Origin: Fidelibacterota bacterium
Lineage (GTDB): Bacteria; Fidelibacterota; Fidelibacteria; Fidelibacterales; Fidelibacteraceae
NCBI GenBank assembly: GCA_030620575.1
Contig: JAUXEL010000032.1
Span: 1-13,964, forward strand
Reading direction: 5' to 3'
Length of the DNA stretch: 13,964 bases
A program made the position numbers and the translations under genes. The notes beneath the pieces are model-generated. The model searched no databases, was not told the origin of the DNA, and worked only from the letters and a program-made list of their open reading frames with translations. Positions 7,801-13,964 of this stretch are shown here, piece by piece (positions within the stretch are counted from its first letter, which is position 1; each line of letters opens with the position of its first letter).

Positions 7801-8380
7801 TATCTTCAAGGCGCAGCAGATCTTCTTTAGTGGCATCAAGTTTGCGTTTTGCGCTTCTGCGCTGGGCTTTATACTTGGTGATACCGGCAGCTTCTTCAAA
7901 CAATAACTTGCGCTGGATCTTATCTTCATTCAGGATCTCTTCTACCATTTTCAATTCAATAACGGAATATGCGTTACTGCTCATACCGGTATCTACAAAG
8001 AGATTCTGAATATCTTTAAGTCGGACCGGCACTTCATTTAACAAATATTCACTGCTACCGTCGCGATACAAGCGTCTGCCTATTTGAACATCCGTGTAAG
8101 CAACTCCAAGAATGCCGTCATCATTATGAATGGTAAGCATCACCTCAGCATAATTAAGAGCTTTGCGATTTTTCGATCCGGAAAAAATAATATCCACCAT
8201 CTGTTCCGACCGGAGCAAATGCGTTTTTTGTTCACCCAAAACCCAGCGGATAGCATCTACCACATTGCTTTTTCCACAGCCATTGGGTCCGATAACTGCG
8301 GTAATGCCTTTGCCGAACTGCAGTACAGTTTTTGTTGCAAAGGATTTAAATCCTACGATTTCGAGTTTTGATATATACAT
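4823..8380 (-). CDS. smc: Chromosome segregation protein SMC
   Basis: A full-length SMC ATPase of 1185 residues, the usual size. The N-terminal head has Walker A G-P-N-G-C-G-K-S (31-38). Long coiled coils run at about 170-500 and 670-1010. The hinge lies between, about 505-665, beginning near G-Y-N-P-G-V-K. The C-terminal head has the ABC signature L-S-G-G-E-K (1087-1092) and Walker B with D-E-I-D (about 1115-1118). SMC dimers, with ScpA and ScpB, form the bacterial condensin that loads on chromosomal DNA and helps separate replicated origins; scpAB are not in this window. The ATG at 8380 gives the canonical start M-Y-I-S-K-L-E-I. Only a weak RBS (TTGGA) precedes it. It leads a minus-strand group with the GWxTD and comF-like genes. 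Confidence 0.98.
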   Translation of the reverse strand: MYISKLEIVGFKSFATKTVLQFGKGITAVIGPNGCGKSNVVDAIRWVLGEQKTHLLRSEQMVDIIFSGSKNRKALNYAEVMLTIHNDDGILGVAYTDVQIGRRLYRDGSSEYLLNEVPVRLKDIQNLFVDTGMSSNAYSVIELKMVEEILNEDKIQRKLLFEEAAGITKYKAQRRSAKRKLDATKEDLLRLEDIIFEIESKVRSLKRQLGRYERYEDYAEELKKLDITLSQAKWYEYEDKVVPLEKQLSSNELQNEESGKQLSIEEAMLDSYKKNLVEIEKEMQDINDVLQKVNENINTESSKRLVWQEKITNAHRNKERLLKEKEQAQSRLLTSTELKETFSSQLGEDDPELIQMRKTLDAARTEFDEINGIYQNASTKLDDLRQDVRERQYRLADIQQQILRLRDQRKQLIHLQNEDMQRREELVLRSGTQKDQTGSLKKELTKTEKLLSDINKGVEKAEQNRRHLDSNIHDINQDIIHQQTAYERNRNEASFYQDLVETLEGYNPGVKYVMKTLKHPGIRGTVADLITVERSHTTAIEIALGNVAKYLVADSKSDAMDVIDALKQSQRGRVSIAPMDVMRKRSKPPIKIPFKDANIIAHAMDVVSADTKNQLLIDYFLGNVIIVRSLKDLSEDALKDSRFRYVTPDGDYMDQRAMIKGGKQSKQHSQVIGRQDKIKELDTVAEHLKKVLDESRSGLEKLEKERQSCIKEIGEYSRQSKTRQQEHLELEKKMSALSYAVEHQNDSIDEIDKKVQDYAKRILDIDRQINACDDDIQTAKTEEEKAKSDLDRFRFEYDKIMNKRDTLNNQVQDMRVTLIAREKEKDNIRFQYNNACATIDELNKRLEEINKQAVDLEVLITEGKATMDSLQEILDTLKSEREEERKKRDDVYKILNTKRSQIYQVEETITQRHRSREDVFETLRDLEIRVNDLHMHQNQLKERMFDRYHINILKRPYEPMDMDMKEMEEKVQKLTHRIELIGPINMAVREEYNEQSTRFEFLKEQRADLVGAEVSITETIDKLDTEARRQFTEVFTQIRENYKVTYKLFFEQGACDLRLEGSSDPLEADVEIFSRPKGPQMKSLRALSGGEKALTAIALLFAIYLVKPSPYCILDEIDAPLDDTNIKRFTKAVKHFSDKTQFITVTHNKLTMHACDYLYGITMQEEGVSSIVSVKFKDNELENIK

Positions 8381-8473
8381 TCCAAGTTCGTAATTTTATC
8401 GCTGTAATTTAAGACAAAATGCCTTTTTTCCAAATAGAAATAAGCGCTTAAATAAAAGGTTTAAGACTTTAAA
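8381..8473 (-). promoter_or_regulatory. smc upstream region
   Basis: AT-rich spacer between smc and the repeat arrays, where an smc promoter is expected. GATAAAAT occurs about 20 bp upstream of the ATG on the minus strand and could be a -10, but no matching -35 at proper spacing is convincing. A palindrome TAAGCGCTTA lies at 8441-8450. Confidence 0.3.
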
Positions 8474-8501
8474 GTTTAGGGTTTAGGGTTTAGGGTTTAA
8501 A
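8474..8501. repeat. Heptamer array GTTTAGG, three units plus GTTTAAA
   Basis: Three exact GTTTAGG units (8474-8494) followed by GTTTAAA (8495-8501). On the minus strand it reads CCCTAAA. It lies between the HIT gene and smc, 8 bp from a second heptamer array. It resembles a plant-type telomere repeat by sequence only. Confidence 0.75.
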
Positions 8502-8509
8502 GAAGAATA

Positions 8510-8544
8510 CTTGATTCTTGTCTCCTGTATCTTGTCTTTTGACT
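8510..8544. repeat. Degenerate heptamer array CTTGTCT, five units
   Basis: Consecutive heptads CTTGATT, CTTGTCT, CCTGTAT, CTTGTCT, TTTGACT. In the sense of the HIT gene the core unit is AGACAAG, ending 11 nt after the HIT stop codon. The units are diverged, so this looks like an older or decaying array. Confidence 0.6.
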
Positions 8545-8555
8545 TGGAGCGAAGC

Positions 8556-8897
8556 TCAACCTGCCGGCCAGCTGAATTTCCGACCGCCCATGAGGTGCAG
8601 ATGGATATGTTCAACTTCCTGACCGCTGTCCGCTCCGTTATTAAAAATCAGACGGTAACCGTTTTTCAGTTTCAGATCATCTGCGATGCGTTTGGCCGCA
8701 AATACCAGTCTGCCCATTAATTCGGTGTCGCTTTCTGTAAGTGTTTCGATCCGGGCAATATGCTTCCGCGGAATGATGAGAATATGTTCCGGCGCCTGCG
8801 GATTAAGATCCCGGAAGGCGACAACATGTTCATCTTCATACACTATGGTTGAAGGGATTTCCTTCGCGGCAATTTTGCAAAATATGCAATTTCCCAT
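8556..8897 (-). CDS. HIT-family (Hint-like) nucleotide hydrolase
   Basis: A 113-residue complete protein of the histidine-triad superfamily, Hint branch. The N-terminus has C4-x2-C7 in C-I-F-C-K-I. The triad H97-I-H99-L-H101-L is followed by the usual C-terminal G-G-R-K. Hint proteins hydrolyse phosphoramidate bonds of purine nucleotides such as AMP-lysine; the physiological substrate is usually unclear. A strong RBS (AAAGGAG) precedes the start. It lies 58 nt downstream of folC on the same strand and probably shares its transcript. Its stop codon is followed closely by the CTTGTCT heptamer array. Confidence 0.93.
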   Translation of the reverse strand: MGNCIFCKIAAKEIPSTIVYEDEHVVAFRDLNPQAPEHILIIPRKHIARIETLTESDTELMGRLVFAAKRIADDLKLKNGYRLIFNNGADSGQEVEHIHLHLMGGRKFSWPAG

Positions 8898-8902
8898 TTT
8901 TA

Positions 8903-8909
8903 CTCCTTT
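8903..8909 (-). promoter_or_regulatory. Ribosome binding site of the HIT gene
   Basis: AAAGGAG on the minus strand, 5 nt before the ATG at 8897. It is the clearest Shine-Dalgarno site in the window. Confidence 0.7.
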
Positions 8910-8955
8910 TGTTTTTCAGCGTCAATACAATTTATTAACGTGGCATACAGAGAAT

Positions 8956-10203
8956 TTATATTTCTTTTTTCTTTTTATTCCAGCTATATACTTCAGCGGC
9001 AATATAGTGGCTTCCAAGAATACATAATACAGCATTATCCGGTAAACTGCCGTATGCCGCAGTACATGCATTTTCAAGGGTATCTGCGACACTGATCTGT
9101 GGAAAAATAGTTGCCAGTTCGCGTAGCTGTCCGGGGTCCATTCCGCGGTGGGATTGAACCGGACAGAGCCATATTTCTTCGGCTACAGAACCAATAATAT
9201 CTATTACCTCTTCCGGCTGTTTGTTTTTTAGCATACCCAGTACAAAATAATATGTTTTATCCGGATAAATTTCCTGTACCGTCTCACAAAACGCCCGGAT
9301 ACCTTCCGGATTATGAGCCACATCATAAATAATATCCGGATTCCTGCTGATATATTCAAAGCGACCTTTCCACAACAGATCTGAAAATCCGCTTTGCAGT
9401 TCAGAATATGTTAGCGACCGTTTCAAAAAAAGCTCCACCGCTTTGACAGCTGCGGCAATATTCCCAAGTTGATGCCGTCCGGATAAGGAGATCGTAAATG
9501 CTTCCGGGTGAGGATCCATAATAAAACGCATACCGCCGGGAAATAGCCAAATATCCGAAAAGCAAACATCCGGATCAATCACTATCAGGTCGTTCGTATG
9601 GGATTGAAACACAGAAAGCACATCAGGATCCCGTGCATAGGTTACCACGGGAATACCGGGCTTAATAATGCCGGCTTTCTCTTCTGCTATCTGAACTCGT
9701 GTCTCGCCGAGAACAGAGATATGATCAAAACCGATATCAGTAATAACACTGACCTCAGGGAGCAGCACGTTGGTAGCATCCAAGCGGCCGCCCAGACCGG
9801 TTTCAATTACTGCAGCATCCACCTGCCGGTCGCGAAAAAACGCAAAACCCAGTGCAGTGGTAATTTCAAAAAATGATGCTTTTGATTCTTCCATAAAGGA
9901 ATCCCATTCTTCCAAATATACCTTGATCTTCGCATCATTTATGGGATTTCCGTTAATACAAATTCGTTCGTTAAAATGTACAAGATGGGGGGATGTAAAA
10001 CGACCCACCTTCAATCCGGTAGCTTCCAGCAGGGCGGAAGCAATGGCTGTAACGCTTCCTTTCCCGTTGGTACCGGCAACATGAATAGACGGAAATGCCT
10101 GCTCGGGATGTTGCAGATATTCCATCAGGGCCTCACTGCGTTCACGCCCGAGTTTCATTTTTCCGCTAAGTTTTTTATATAGATCTGATAAATAATCCTG
10201 CAT
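8956..10203 (-). CDS. folC: Bifunctional folylpolyglutamate/dihydrofolate synthase
   Basis: A 415-residue Mur-ligase-type enzyme, normal in length for FolC. It adds L-glutamate to dihydropteroate (forming dihydrofolate) and/or to folates, using ATP in the cytoplasm. Visible motifs are the P-loop G-T-N-G-K-G-S (44-50), F-T-S-P-H-L (69-74), E-T-G-L-G-G-R-L-D-A-T-N (134-145), E-E-K-A-G-I-I-K with the probably carbamylated Lys176, G-R-F-E (280-283) and D-V-A-H-N-P-E-G (294-301). Dual activity is typical of bacterial FolC but is not proven by sequence. The ATG at 10203 gives a standard N-terminus with only a weak AAGAAG-type RBS. A 226-bp spacer carrying a heptamer array separates it from murI upstream, so it may have its own promoter. 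Confidence 0.95.
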   Translation of the reverse strand: MQDYLSDLYKKLSGKMKLGRERSEALMEYLQHPEQAFPSIHVAGTNGKGSVTAIASALLEATGLKVGRFTSPHLVHFNERICINGNPINDAKIKVYLEEWDSFMEESKASFFEITTALGFAFFRDRQVDAAVIETGLGGRLDATNVLLPEVSVITDIGFDHISVLGETRVQIAEEKAGIIKPGIPVVTYARDPDVLSVFQSHTNDLIVIDPDVCFSDIWLFPGGMRFIMDPHPEAFTISLSGRHQLGNIAAAVKAVELFLKRSLTYSELQSGFSDLLWKGRFEYISRNPDIIYDVAHNPEGIRAFCETVQEIYPDKTYYFVLGMLKNKQPEEVIDIIGSVAEEIWLCPVQSHRGMDPGQLRELATIFPQISVADTLENACTAAYGSLPDNAVLCILGSHYIAAEVYSWNKKKKEI

Positions 10204-10287
10204 ATTGTTCTTCTTGTCCCAAGACGCGAAGCATCGTGCCCCTATCCTGTTTTTCTAATCTTTTAATATTATCAAACAAAATATTAT
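10204..10287 (-). other. folC leader region
   Basis: About 84 bp between folC and the heptamer array. It holds an AT-rich part (10257-10287) suitable for a promoter, though no clean -35/-10 pair was found. It also holds a small imperfect hairpin GACGC-GAA-GCATC at 10223-10235. Confidence 0.3.
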
Positions 10288-10427
10288 TTCTTATTTCTTA
10301 CTTCTTACTTCTTACTTCTTACTTCTTGCTTCTTGCTTCTTGCTTCTTGCTTCTTACTTCTTGCTTCTTGCTTCTTGCTTCTTGCTTCTTACTTCTTACT
10401 TCTTGCCTCTTGCCTCTTGCTTCTTGC
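10288..10427. repeat. Heptamer array TTCTT(A/G)C, 20 units
   Basis: Twenty uninterrupted 7-bp units with no spacers. The main variants are TTCTTAC and TTCTTGC, with two CTCTTGC and one TTCTTAT at the far end. Units 6-10 and 11-15 form an exact 35-bp higher-order repeat (four TTCTTGC then one TTCTTAC), suggesting block duplication. In the sense of murI the unit is GCAAGAA and the array begins 2 nt after its stop codon. One strand is almost all purine. The frame stays open through it, but the period-7 peptide is an artefact and not a gene. Confidence 0.95.
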
Positions 10428-10429
10428 CT

Positions 10430-11260
10430 TCAACGTAATTCTATGTGTTCTGCGTGAAGCGGCTTACCAAAAAAGGCAGTGGCATGCGCGTTAAAAAGTT
10501 CAAGCGATCCGGTAGTCAAAAAATGCTGTTCTCCCCCTTTGCGGCAACGGGTCTCAATTTCAGGGTGACGCTGCAAATAATTTTCCAGTCGGTCAGCCAC
10601 AAGCGGTCCCTGATCCATTATATTGATATGTTCCGGCACATATTTTCGTATAAGCGGAAGCAGCAGCGGATAATGGGTACAGGCAAGTATGATCGTATCA
10701 ATATTTTCATCTCGTGCCAACAATGCTTCCACATGCCGTTGAACAAAATAGTCTGCCGCGGGAGTGGCAACTTCATTGTTCTCTACCAGCGACACCCACA
10801 TGGGGCAGGCTTCCTGGTACAGGGTAATGGCCGGAAACAATTTTTCAAGTTCCAGATAATAGGAATCGGATTTTACCGTTCCGCTGGTGCCAAATAACCC
10901 GACTTTTCCTGTTATACTGATTCCGCCTACCATTTCCACACTGGGACGAATTACGCCCAAAACTCTGCGGTCCGGATAACGGGCAGGCAAATCCCGCTGC
11001 TGAATGGTCCTGAGTGCTTTTGCCGAAGCGGTATTGCAAGCCAGAATGATCAGGGAACATCCTGCGTCAAACAAAGCTGTAACTCCCTGCAAAGTATAGC
11101 GGTAAATAGTTTCGAATGAACGCGTTCCGTAAGGAGTTCGCGCGGTATCACCCAAATACAAATAATCATAATCCGGCAGACGTTTACTGATGTTATTAAA
11201 AACGGTCAGTCCGCCGAGTCCGCTGTCAAAAATACCGATGGGTCCATTTGTGTTTTTCAT
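10430..11260 (-). CDS. murI: Glutamate racemase
   Basis: A 276-residue complete enzyme that interconverts L- and D-glutamate, supplying D-Glu for peptidoglycan. It has I-F-D-S-G-L-G-G-L-T (10-19), Y-L-G-D-T-A-R-T-P-Y-G (35-45), the first catalytic cysteine in A-C75-N-T-A-S and the second in A-C194-T-H-Y-P-L-L. It acts in the cytoplasm without cofactor. The start codon directly follows the amidase stop (TAAATG, no gap) and no strong SD is seen, so translational coupling is likely. Both neighbours work on the cell wall. The 3' end is tightly bordered by the 20-unit heptamer array, leaving no room for an ordinary terminator before it. Confidence 0.97.
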   Translation of the reverse strand: MKNTNGPIGIFDSGLGGLTVFNNISKRLPDYDYLYLGDTARTPYGTRSFETIYRYTLQGVTALFDAGCSLIILACNTASAKALRTIQQRDLPARYPDRRVLGVIRPSVEMVGGISITGKVGLFGTSGTVKSDSYYLELEKLFPAITLYQEACPMWVSLVENNEVATPAADYFVQRHVEALLARDENIDTIILACTHYPLLLPLIRKYVPEHINIMDQGPLVADRLENYLQRHPEIETRCRKGGEQHFLTTGSLELFNAHATAFFGKPLHAEHIELR

Positions 11261-12763
11261 TTAATGATCTTTTATTTCGCGTTCTTGGTTTTTCTTGAAA
11301 TCGCTGATCGCTAAGTACAAAGAATAAGCAACTTCCTGCCGATAGGAATCCTTTTTTAAATTCTTTAACTCGCCCCAGTTTGATATAAATCCAATTTCAG
11401 TCAGGATAGCCGGCATTGCCGGACCGATCAAAACAATAAAGCTTGCCTGTTTTACACCGCGCGTACGGCAGCCCATGCGATTCTTATAGTTTGATTCAAC
11501 TGCCTGAGCTAATGCTTCACTATCTTTCATATACACACTTTGCGCCATAGTTGATAAAATGTACTGTTCCGGAGAAAGCAACTTTTTATAGCGCTCCTGA
11601 TCTTCTTCAAGTTCAATAACCTTATTTTCCCGGGCAGCAATTTCTATGGACTTCTCGGTGCTTTTAGGTGATAACAAATAGGTTTCGGTTCCGTAGGGAC
11701 GGGATGACTCTACCGAATTGCAATGGATACTGATAAAAAGTTTTCCGCCGGCTTCATTTGCGATTTTCGGGCGTTGCCAGAGAGGAACAAAAATATCCTT
11801 TTCGCGGGTGTAAACCACTTTCACGCCAAGTTTACTTTCAAGAAGGCGTCCCAAACGACGGGACACATCCAGTGCAATATCCTTTTCCATGGTTCCGTCC
11901 GGCGCAATGGCACCCGGTGATTTTTTTCCACCGTGACCCGGATCGATCACAATGGTATCTATCAGCCATCGATTTTTAATTTGTGTCTCATTTATCGGCG
12001 TTGCGCTCTTCTGGTATGAGTGACGCAGACTAATAACAATGTCCCCGCTTTGGGAATCAATAAAATAATCCAGACCGTCTATTTTCATCCGCATCTTGAC
12101 ATTGAATTGCAGCATATCTTTCGCCATGATCGGAATGATCTCCCGAATCACACCAGCGGAATATTTGCGGGAAAGTTTATTCATATTGGCTGACGCGCCG
12201 TAAATGGATATATATAAATATTGGTTATTGCCTTGCCAGACCCGGCAGTGTTCTTTGCGAAATGTTGTATTGGTCTTTATGCGCACAATAGTGCCGTTTT
12301 TCATTTCACGCAGAGTAATGTCCGTAATAGAAAAATCCGATGGCGATAAAATGTAATGTCGATCTGTAGGATTATACTGCACCTTTGGAAAGGCTTCCTG
12401 TTTTAATATACGGATAAATTCCGCCTCGGGAATGTACAGACCGTAACTCAAGCGCTCTACCGTGGTCGGCAAATGGTACCATTTCCCGTTAATCTGGTAA
12501 AATGTGGAATTAGCATAAAAAATATATTCTTTTCCCGACAAGGTTGCCGTTAATGTCCAATTCTCGGTGTTTATCGAATTGATTTCTCCATAGGTCTTAA
12601 AAAAGTGATTTAGGGACATCCATTTCGCGCCGTACAGACTGGATGCAAAAACATTTTGAGATTCACTGGATGCCGTAAGGCGAAAACTGACAACTTGAGA
12701 AAATGCCGGAATTACACCGAGCAGTAAAATAATCACGAGAAGGTATTTTTTTATCTTTTGCAT
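11261..12763 (-). CDS. N-acetylmuramoyl-L-alanine amidase (Amidase_3), exported
   Basis: A 500-residue exported zinc amidase that cuts the bond between MurNAc and the stem peptide. A signal peptide covers 1-22 (K-K-Y-L-L-V-I-I-L-L-L then A-F-S-Q). Residues 23-140 look like a copper-amine-oxidase-type stalk domain, and 145-250 resemble an AMIN-like beta domain for wall targeting. The catalytic domain begins at about 268: D-P-G-H277-G-G, E293 in M-E-K-D, H347 in S-I-H-C-N-S and the catalytic E456 in L-T-E-I-G-F. An insert of about 50 residues (370-420) between the last two motifs may be the regulatory helix seen in AmiC-type enzymes. It is the first gene of the murI group and is divergent from the SGNH gene. 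No SD precedes the ATG. Confidence 0.93.
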   Translation of the reverse strand: MQKIKKYLLVIILLLGVIPAFSQVVSFRLTASSESQNVFASSLYGAKWMSLNHFFKTYGEINSINTENWTLTATLSGKEYIFYANSTFYQINGKWYHLPTTVERLSYGLYIPEAEFIRILKQEAFPKVQYNPTDRHYILSPSDFSITDITLREMKNGTIVRIKTNTTFRKEHCRVWQGNNQYLYISIYGASANMNKLSRKYSAGVIREIIPIMAKDMLQFNVKMRMKIDGLDYFIDSQSGDIVISLRHSYQKSATPINETQIKNRWLIDTIVIDPGHGGKKSPGAIAPDGTMEKDIALDVSRRLGRLLESKLGVKVVYTREKDIFVPLWQRPKIANEAGGKLFISIHCNSVESSRPYGTETYLLSPKSTEKSIEIAARENKVIELEEDQERYKKLLSPEQYILSTMAQSVYMKDSEALAQAVESNYKNRMGCRTRGVKQASFIVLIGPAMPAILTEIGFISNWGELKNLKKDSYRQEVAYSLYLAISDFKKNQEREIKDH

Positions 12764-12840
12764 CTATGAAATTTAACTTTTTTTACTTTATTTTCTAATG
12801 ATTTTTTCGTTAAAATATAGTATAGATCATGAGGTTAAAT
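12764..12840. promoter_or_regulatory. Divergent promoter region, amidase / SGNH esterase
   Basis: A 77-bp, very AT-rich spacer between two divergent start codons, so it should hold promoters for both directions. On the plus strand TATAGT (12816-12821) is a reasonable -10, but the -35 at 17 bp (TTCTAA) is poor. On the minus strand several TATA-like hexamers occur and none stands out. Confidence 0.4.
12831..12834 (+). promoter_or_regulatory. RBS that decides the SGNH gene start
   Basis: GAGG lies 6 nt before the ATG at 12841, and this ATG begins a proper signal peptide. The in-frame ATG at 12829 overlaps the GAGG itself and would only add M-R-L-N. Confidence 0.65.
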
Positions 12841-13887
12841 ATGAAATGGCTTTTTCTTGTCCTGTTTTGCATCAGTTCTTGCATATTATTCGCGGCAGAA
12901 CCTGTTTTTTATGATGCTACTCCCTATCTTGAGGGTATAGCCTTTGATAATACTCCCCCTTTCAGTCGCCTTCCCCGGGAGGCTGAAAATCAGGTGCATA
13001 AACCGGTTTGGGATCTAAGTCGGAACAGTGCCGGAATTGCCGCCCATTTCATTACGGATGCTACGGAAATTCATGTGCGGTGGGAACTTCTGAATGATTT
13101 CCATATGGTCCATATGCCCGGAACCGGGATCCGCGGTGTTGACCTATATGTTCACAGCGATAAAACCTGGTACTTTGTTGCTACGGGAAAACCGTATAAG
13201 GTTCTTAATACAACAAAATTAATACATAATTTAAATGGCGAATCCCGGGAATATCTGCTGTATTGTCCTTTATATGACGGACTCAAACAGCTATCGATCG
13301 GGATCAATGAGGATGCTGTAATTAAAGGTGTTGAACGGGACAGGGTACCCGTTGTTTTTTACGGCACCAGCATAACGCAGGGAGGATGTGTTTCCCGTCC
13401 CGGAATGGCATATCCGGCTATTATCGGCAGAAAACTGAATGTTGAAACCATTAATCTCGGATTCTCGGGAAACGGACACATGGATCCGGAGATAATGGAT
13501 TATATTGCGACTATTGATGCGGACTGTTATGTATTCGACTGCTTCCCGAACATGAATTTGGACATGATACGGGACCGTGCCGAAAAAGTTATCCGTTCCA
13601 TGCTGGAAAAGCGACCCGATACTCCCCTATTGCTTGTTCCCAATATTATGCCTGAGGATGCCTGGCATAATTTGATGGTATATCAGGAGATCACAGCGAA
13701 AAATGATGAAATTGAAGCCATCTATTTCCGCGTAAAGCGTGACCATAAGAATCTGCATTATTTACCTGCCAAAAAAATCAGACCTGTACCTGTTGAAGGC
13801 ACCGTCGATGGGATTCATCTCACTGACCTTGGACAAAATCGTATGGCGGAAGTCTTGGGAAAGAAAATTAAAAGATTGATAAAATAA
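12841..13887 (+). CDS. Exported SGNH/GDSL-type hydrolase
   Basis: A 348-residue secreted esterase-like protein. A signal peptide spans about 1-19 (hydrophobic 3-18). I-S-S-C at 11-14 loosely resembles a lipobox, but the hydrophobic residues after it favour ordinary cleavage near A19. Residues 25-165 form a beta-rich N-terminal domain with G-V-D-L-Y at 99-103, the signature of the domain often placed before SGNH hydrolases. The catalytic domain shows Y-G-T-S177-I-T-Q-G (block I Ser), N-L-G-F-S-G-N-G (205-212), C-F-P-N237 (probable oxyanion Asn) and D323-G-I-H326-L-T-D (Asp/His pair). Such enzymes often deacylate glycans or lipids; the substrate is unknown here. Start chosen by GAGG spacing. 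A heptamer array begins 6 nt after the stop. Confidence 0.88.
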   Translation: MKWLFLVLFCISSCILFAAEPVFYDATPYLEGIAFDNTPPFSRLPREAENQVHKPVWDLSRNSAGIAAHFITDATEIHVRWELLNDFHMVHMPGTGIRGVDLYVHSDKTWYFVATGKPYKVLNTTKLIHNLNGESREYLLYCPLYDGLKQLSIGINEDAVIKGVERDRVPVVFYGTSITQGGCVSRPGMAYPAIIGRKLNVETINLGFSGNGHMDPEIMDYIATIDADCYVFDCFPNMNLDMIRDRAEKVIRSMLEKRPDTPLLLVPNIMPEDAWHNLMVYQEITAKNDEIEAIYFRVKRDHKNLHYLPAKKIRPVPVEGTVDGIHLTDLGQNRMAEVLGKKIKRLIK

Positions 13888-13893
13888 ATCAAG

Positions 13894-13964
13894 GTGACGA
13901 ATAACGAGTGACGGGTGACGAGTGACGAATAACGAGTGACGGGTGACGAGAAACGAGTGCCGAG
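13894..13964 (+). repeat. Heptamer array GTGACGA, ten units, runs off the window
   Basis: Ten contiguous heptads, starting 6 nt after the SGNH stop. The first four (GTGACGA, ATAACGA, GTGACGG, GTGACGA) are repeated exactly as the next four, making a 28-bp higher-order unit at 13894-13921 and 13922-13949. Then come GAAACGA and GTGCCGA. The array is cut by the window edge, so its full length is unknown. Confidence 0.92.

Noticed and set aside
5286..8393. Many plus-strand open frames opposite smc
   Set aside because: They are antisense shadows of a full-length conserved gene, with no RBS or recognisable domains.
8441..8450. Perfect palindrome TAAGCGCTTA as an smc operator
   Set aside because: A 10-bp palindrome is expected several times by chance in a window this size, and nothing else supports a regulator site.
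8474..8501. Telomere-like TTTAGGG repeats hinting at eukaryotic DNA
   Set aside because: Only three units, flanked by clear bacterial genes (HIT, smc). Explained as one of several short bacterial heptamer arrays.
10288..10427. CRISPR array or repetitive-protein gene
   Set aside because: There are no spacers, the unit is 7 bp, and the apparent open frame comes from period-7 sequence without stops. No cas gene is present.
12829..12840. SGNH gene starting at the ATG at 12829
   Set aside because: The GAGG used as RBS overlaps this ATG and is correctly spaced only for the ATG at 12841.

Overview
This looks like ordinary bacterial chromosome from a moderately AT-rich Gram-negative-type organism. 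The best hint of lineage is a GWxTD-family exported protein (3484-4812). That family is known mainly from the FCB group and neighbouring candidate phyla (Calditrichota, KSB1, Marinimicrobia and relatives). An SMC-type condensin, a Hint-class HIT protein and intergenic heptamer arrays fit such a lineage, but the phylum call is inference. No phage genes, transposase, tRNA, rRNA or CRISPR array were seen.

Layout. (1) 1-1832, plus strand: the 3' end of a polysaccharide operon, with a GT4-type glycosyltransferase cut by the window edge and, overlapping it by ATGA, a D-glucuronyl C5-epimerase family protein. (2) 1833-2626: a gene-free stretch of about 800 bases with several hairpins. It includes two inverted, 24/29-identical REP-like elements and a decaying 14-bp tandem repeat. 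(3) 2627-2830, plus: a small PspC-domain membrane protein with its own likely promoter. (4) 2827-8380, minus: smc, then the GWxTD gene, then a comF-like gene that is frameshifted in this sequence. (5) 8556-12763, minus: an N-acetylmuramoyl-L-alanine amidase, glutamate racemase (murI), folC and a HIT hydrolase. (6) 12841-13887, plus: an exported SGNH esterase divergent from the amidase, followed by a repeat array that runs off the window.

How the genes fit together. The amidase and MurI are both cell-wall enzymes (peptidoglycan cleavage; D-glutamate supply), and their stop and start codons abut exactly, so they are probably co-translated. FolC and HIT are housekeeping enzymes of folate and nucleotide metabolism. 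SMC organises the chromosome, and its gene is followed after 10 nt by the GWxTD gene. The glycosyltransferase and epimerase suggest a uronic-acid-containing surface polysaccharide, probably one in which glucuronate is converted to iduronate.

The most unusual non-coding signal is a set of tandem heptamer arrays. Three of them start 2 to 11 nt after a stop codon (HIT, murI, SGNH esterase). Their units differ, but read in the sense of the upstream gene all three fit one degenerate heptamer, RCRAGWR. I found no convincing new defence or mobile system. The repeat families are the part most worth a second look.
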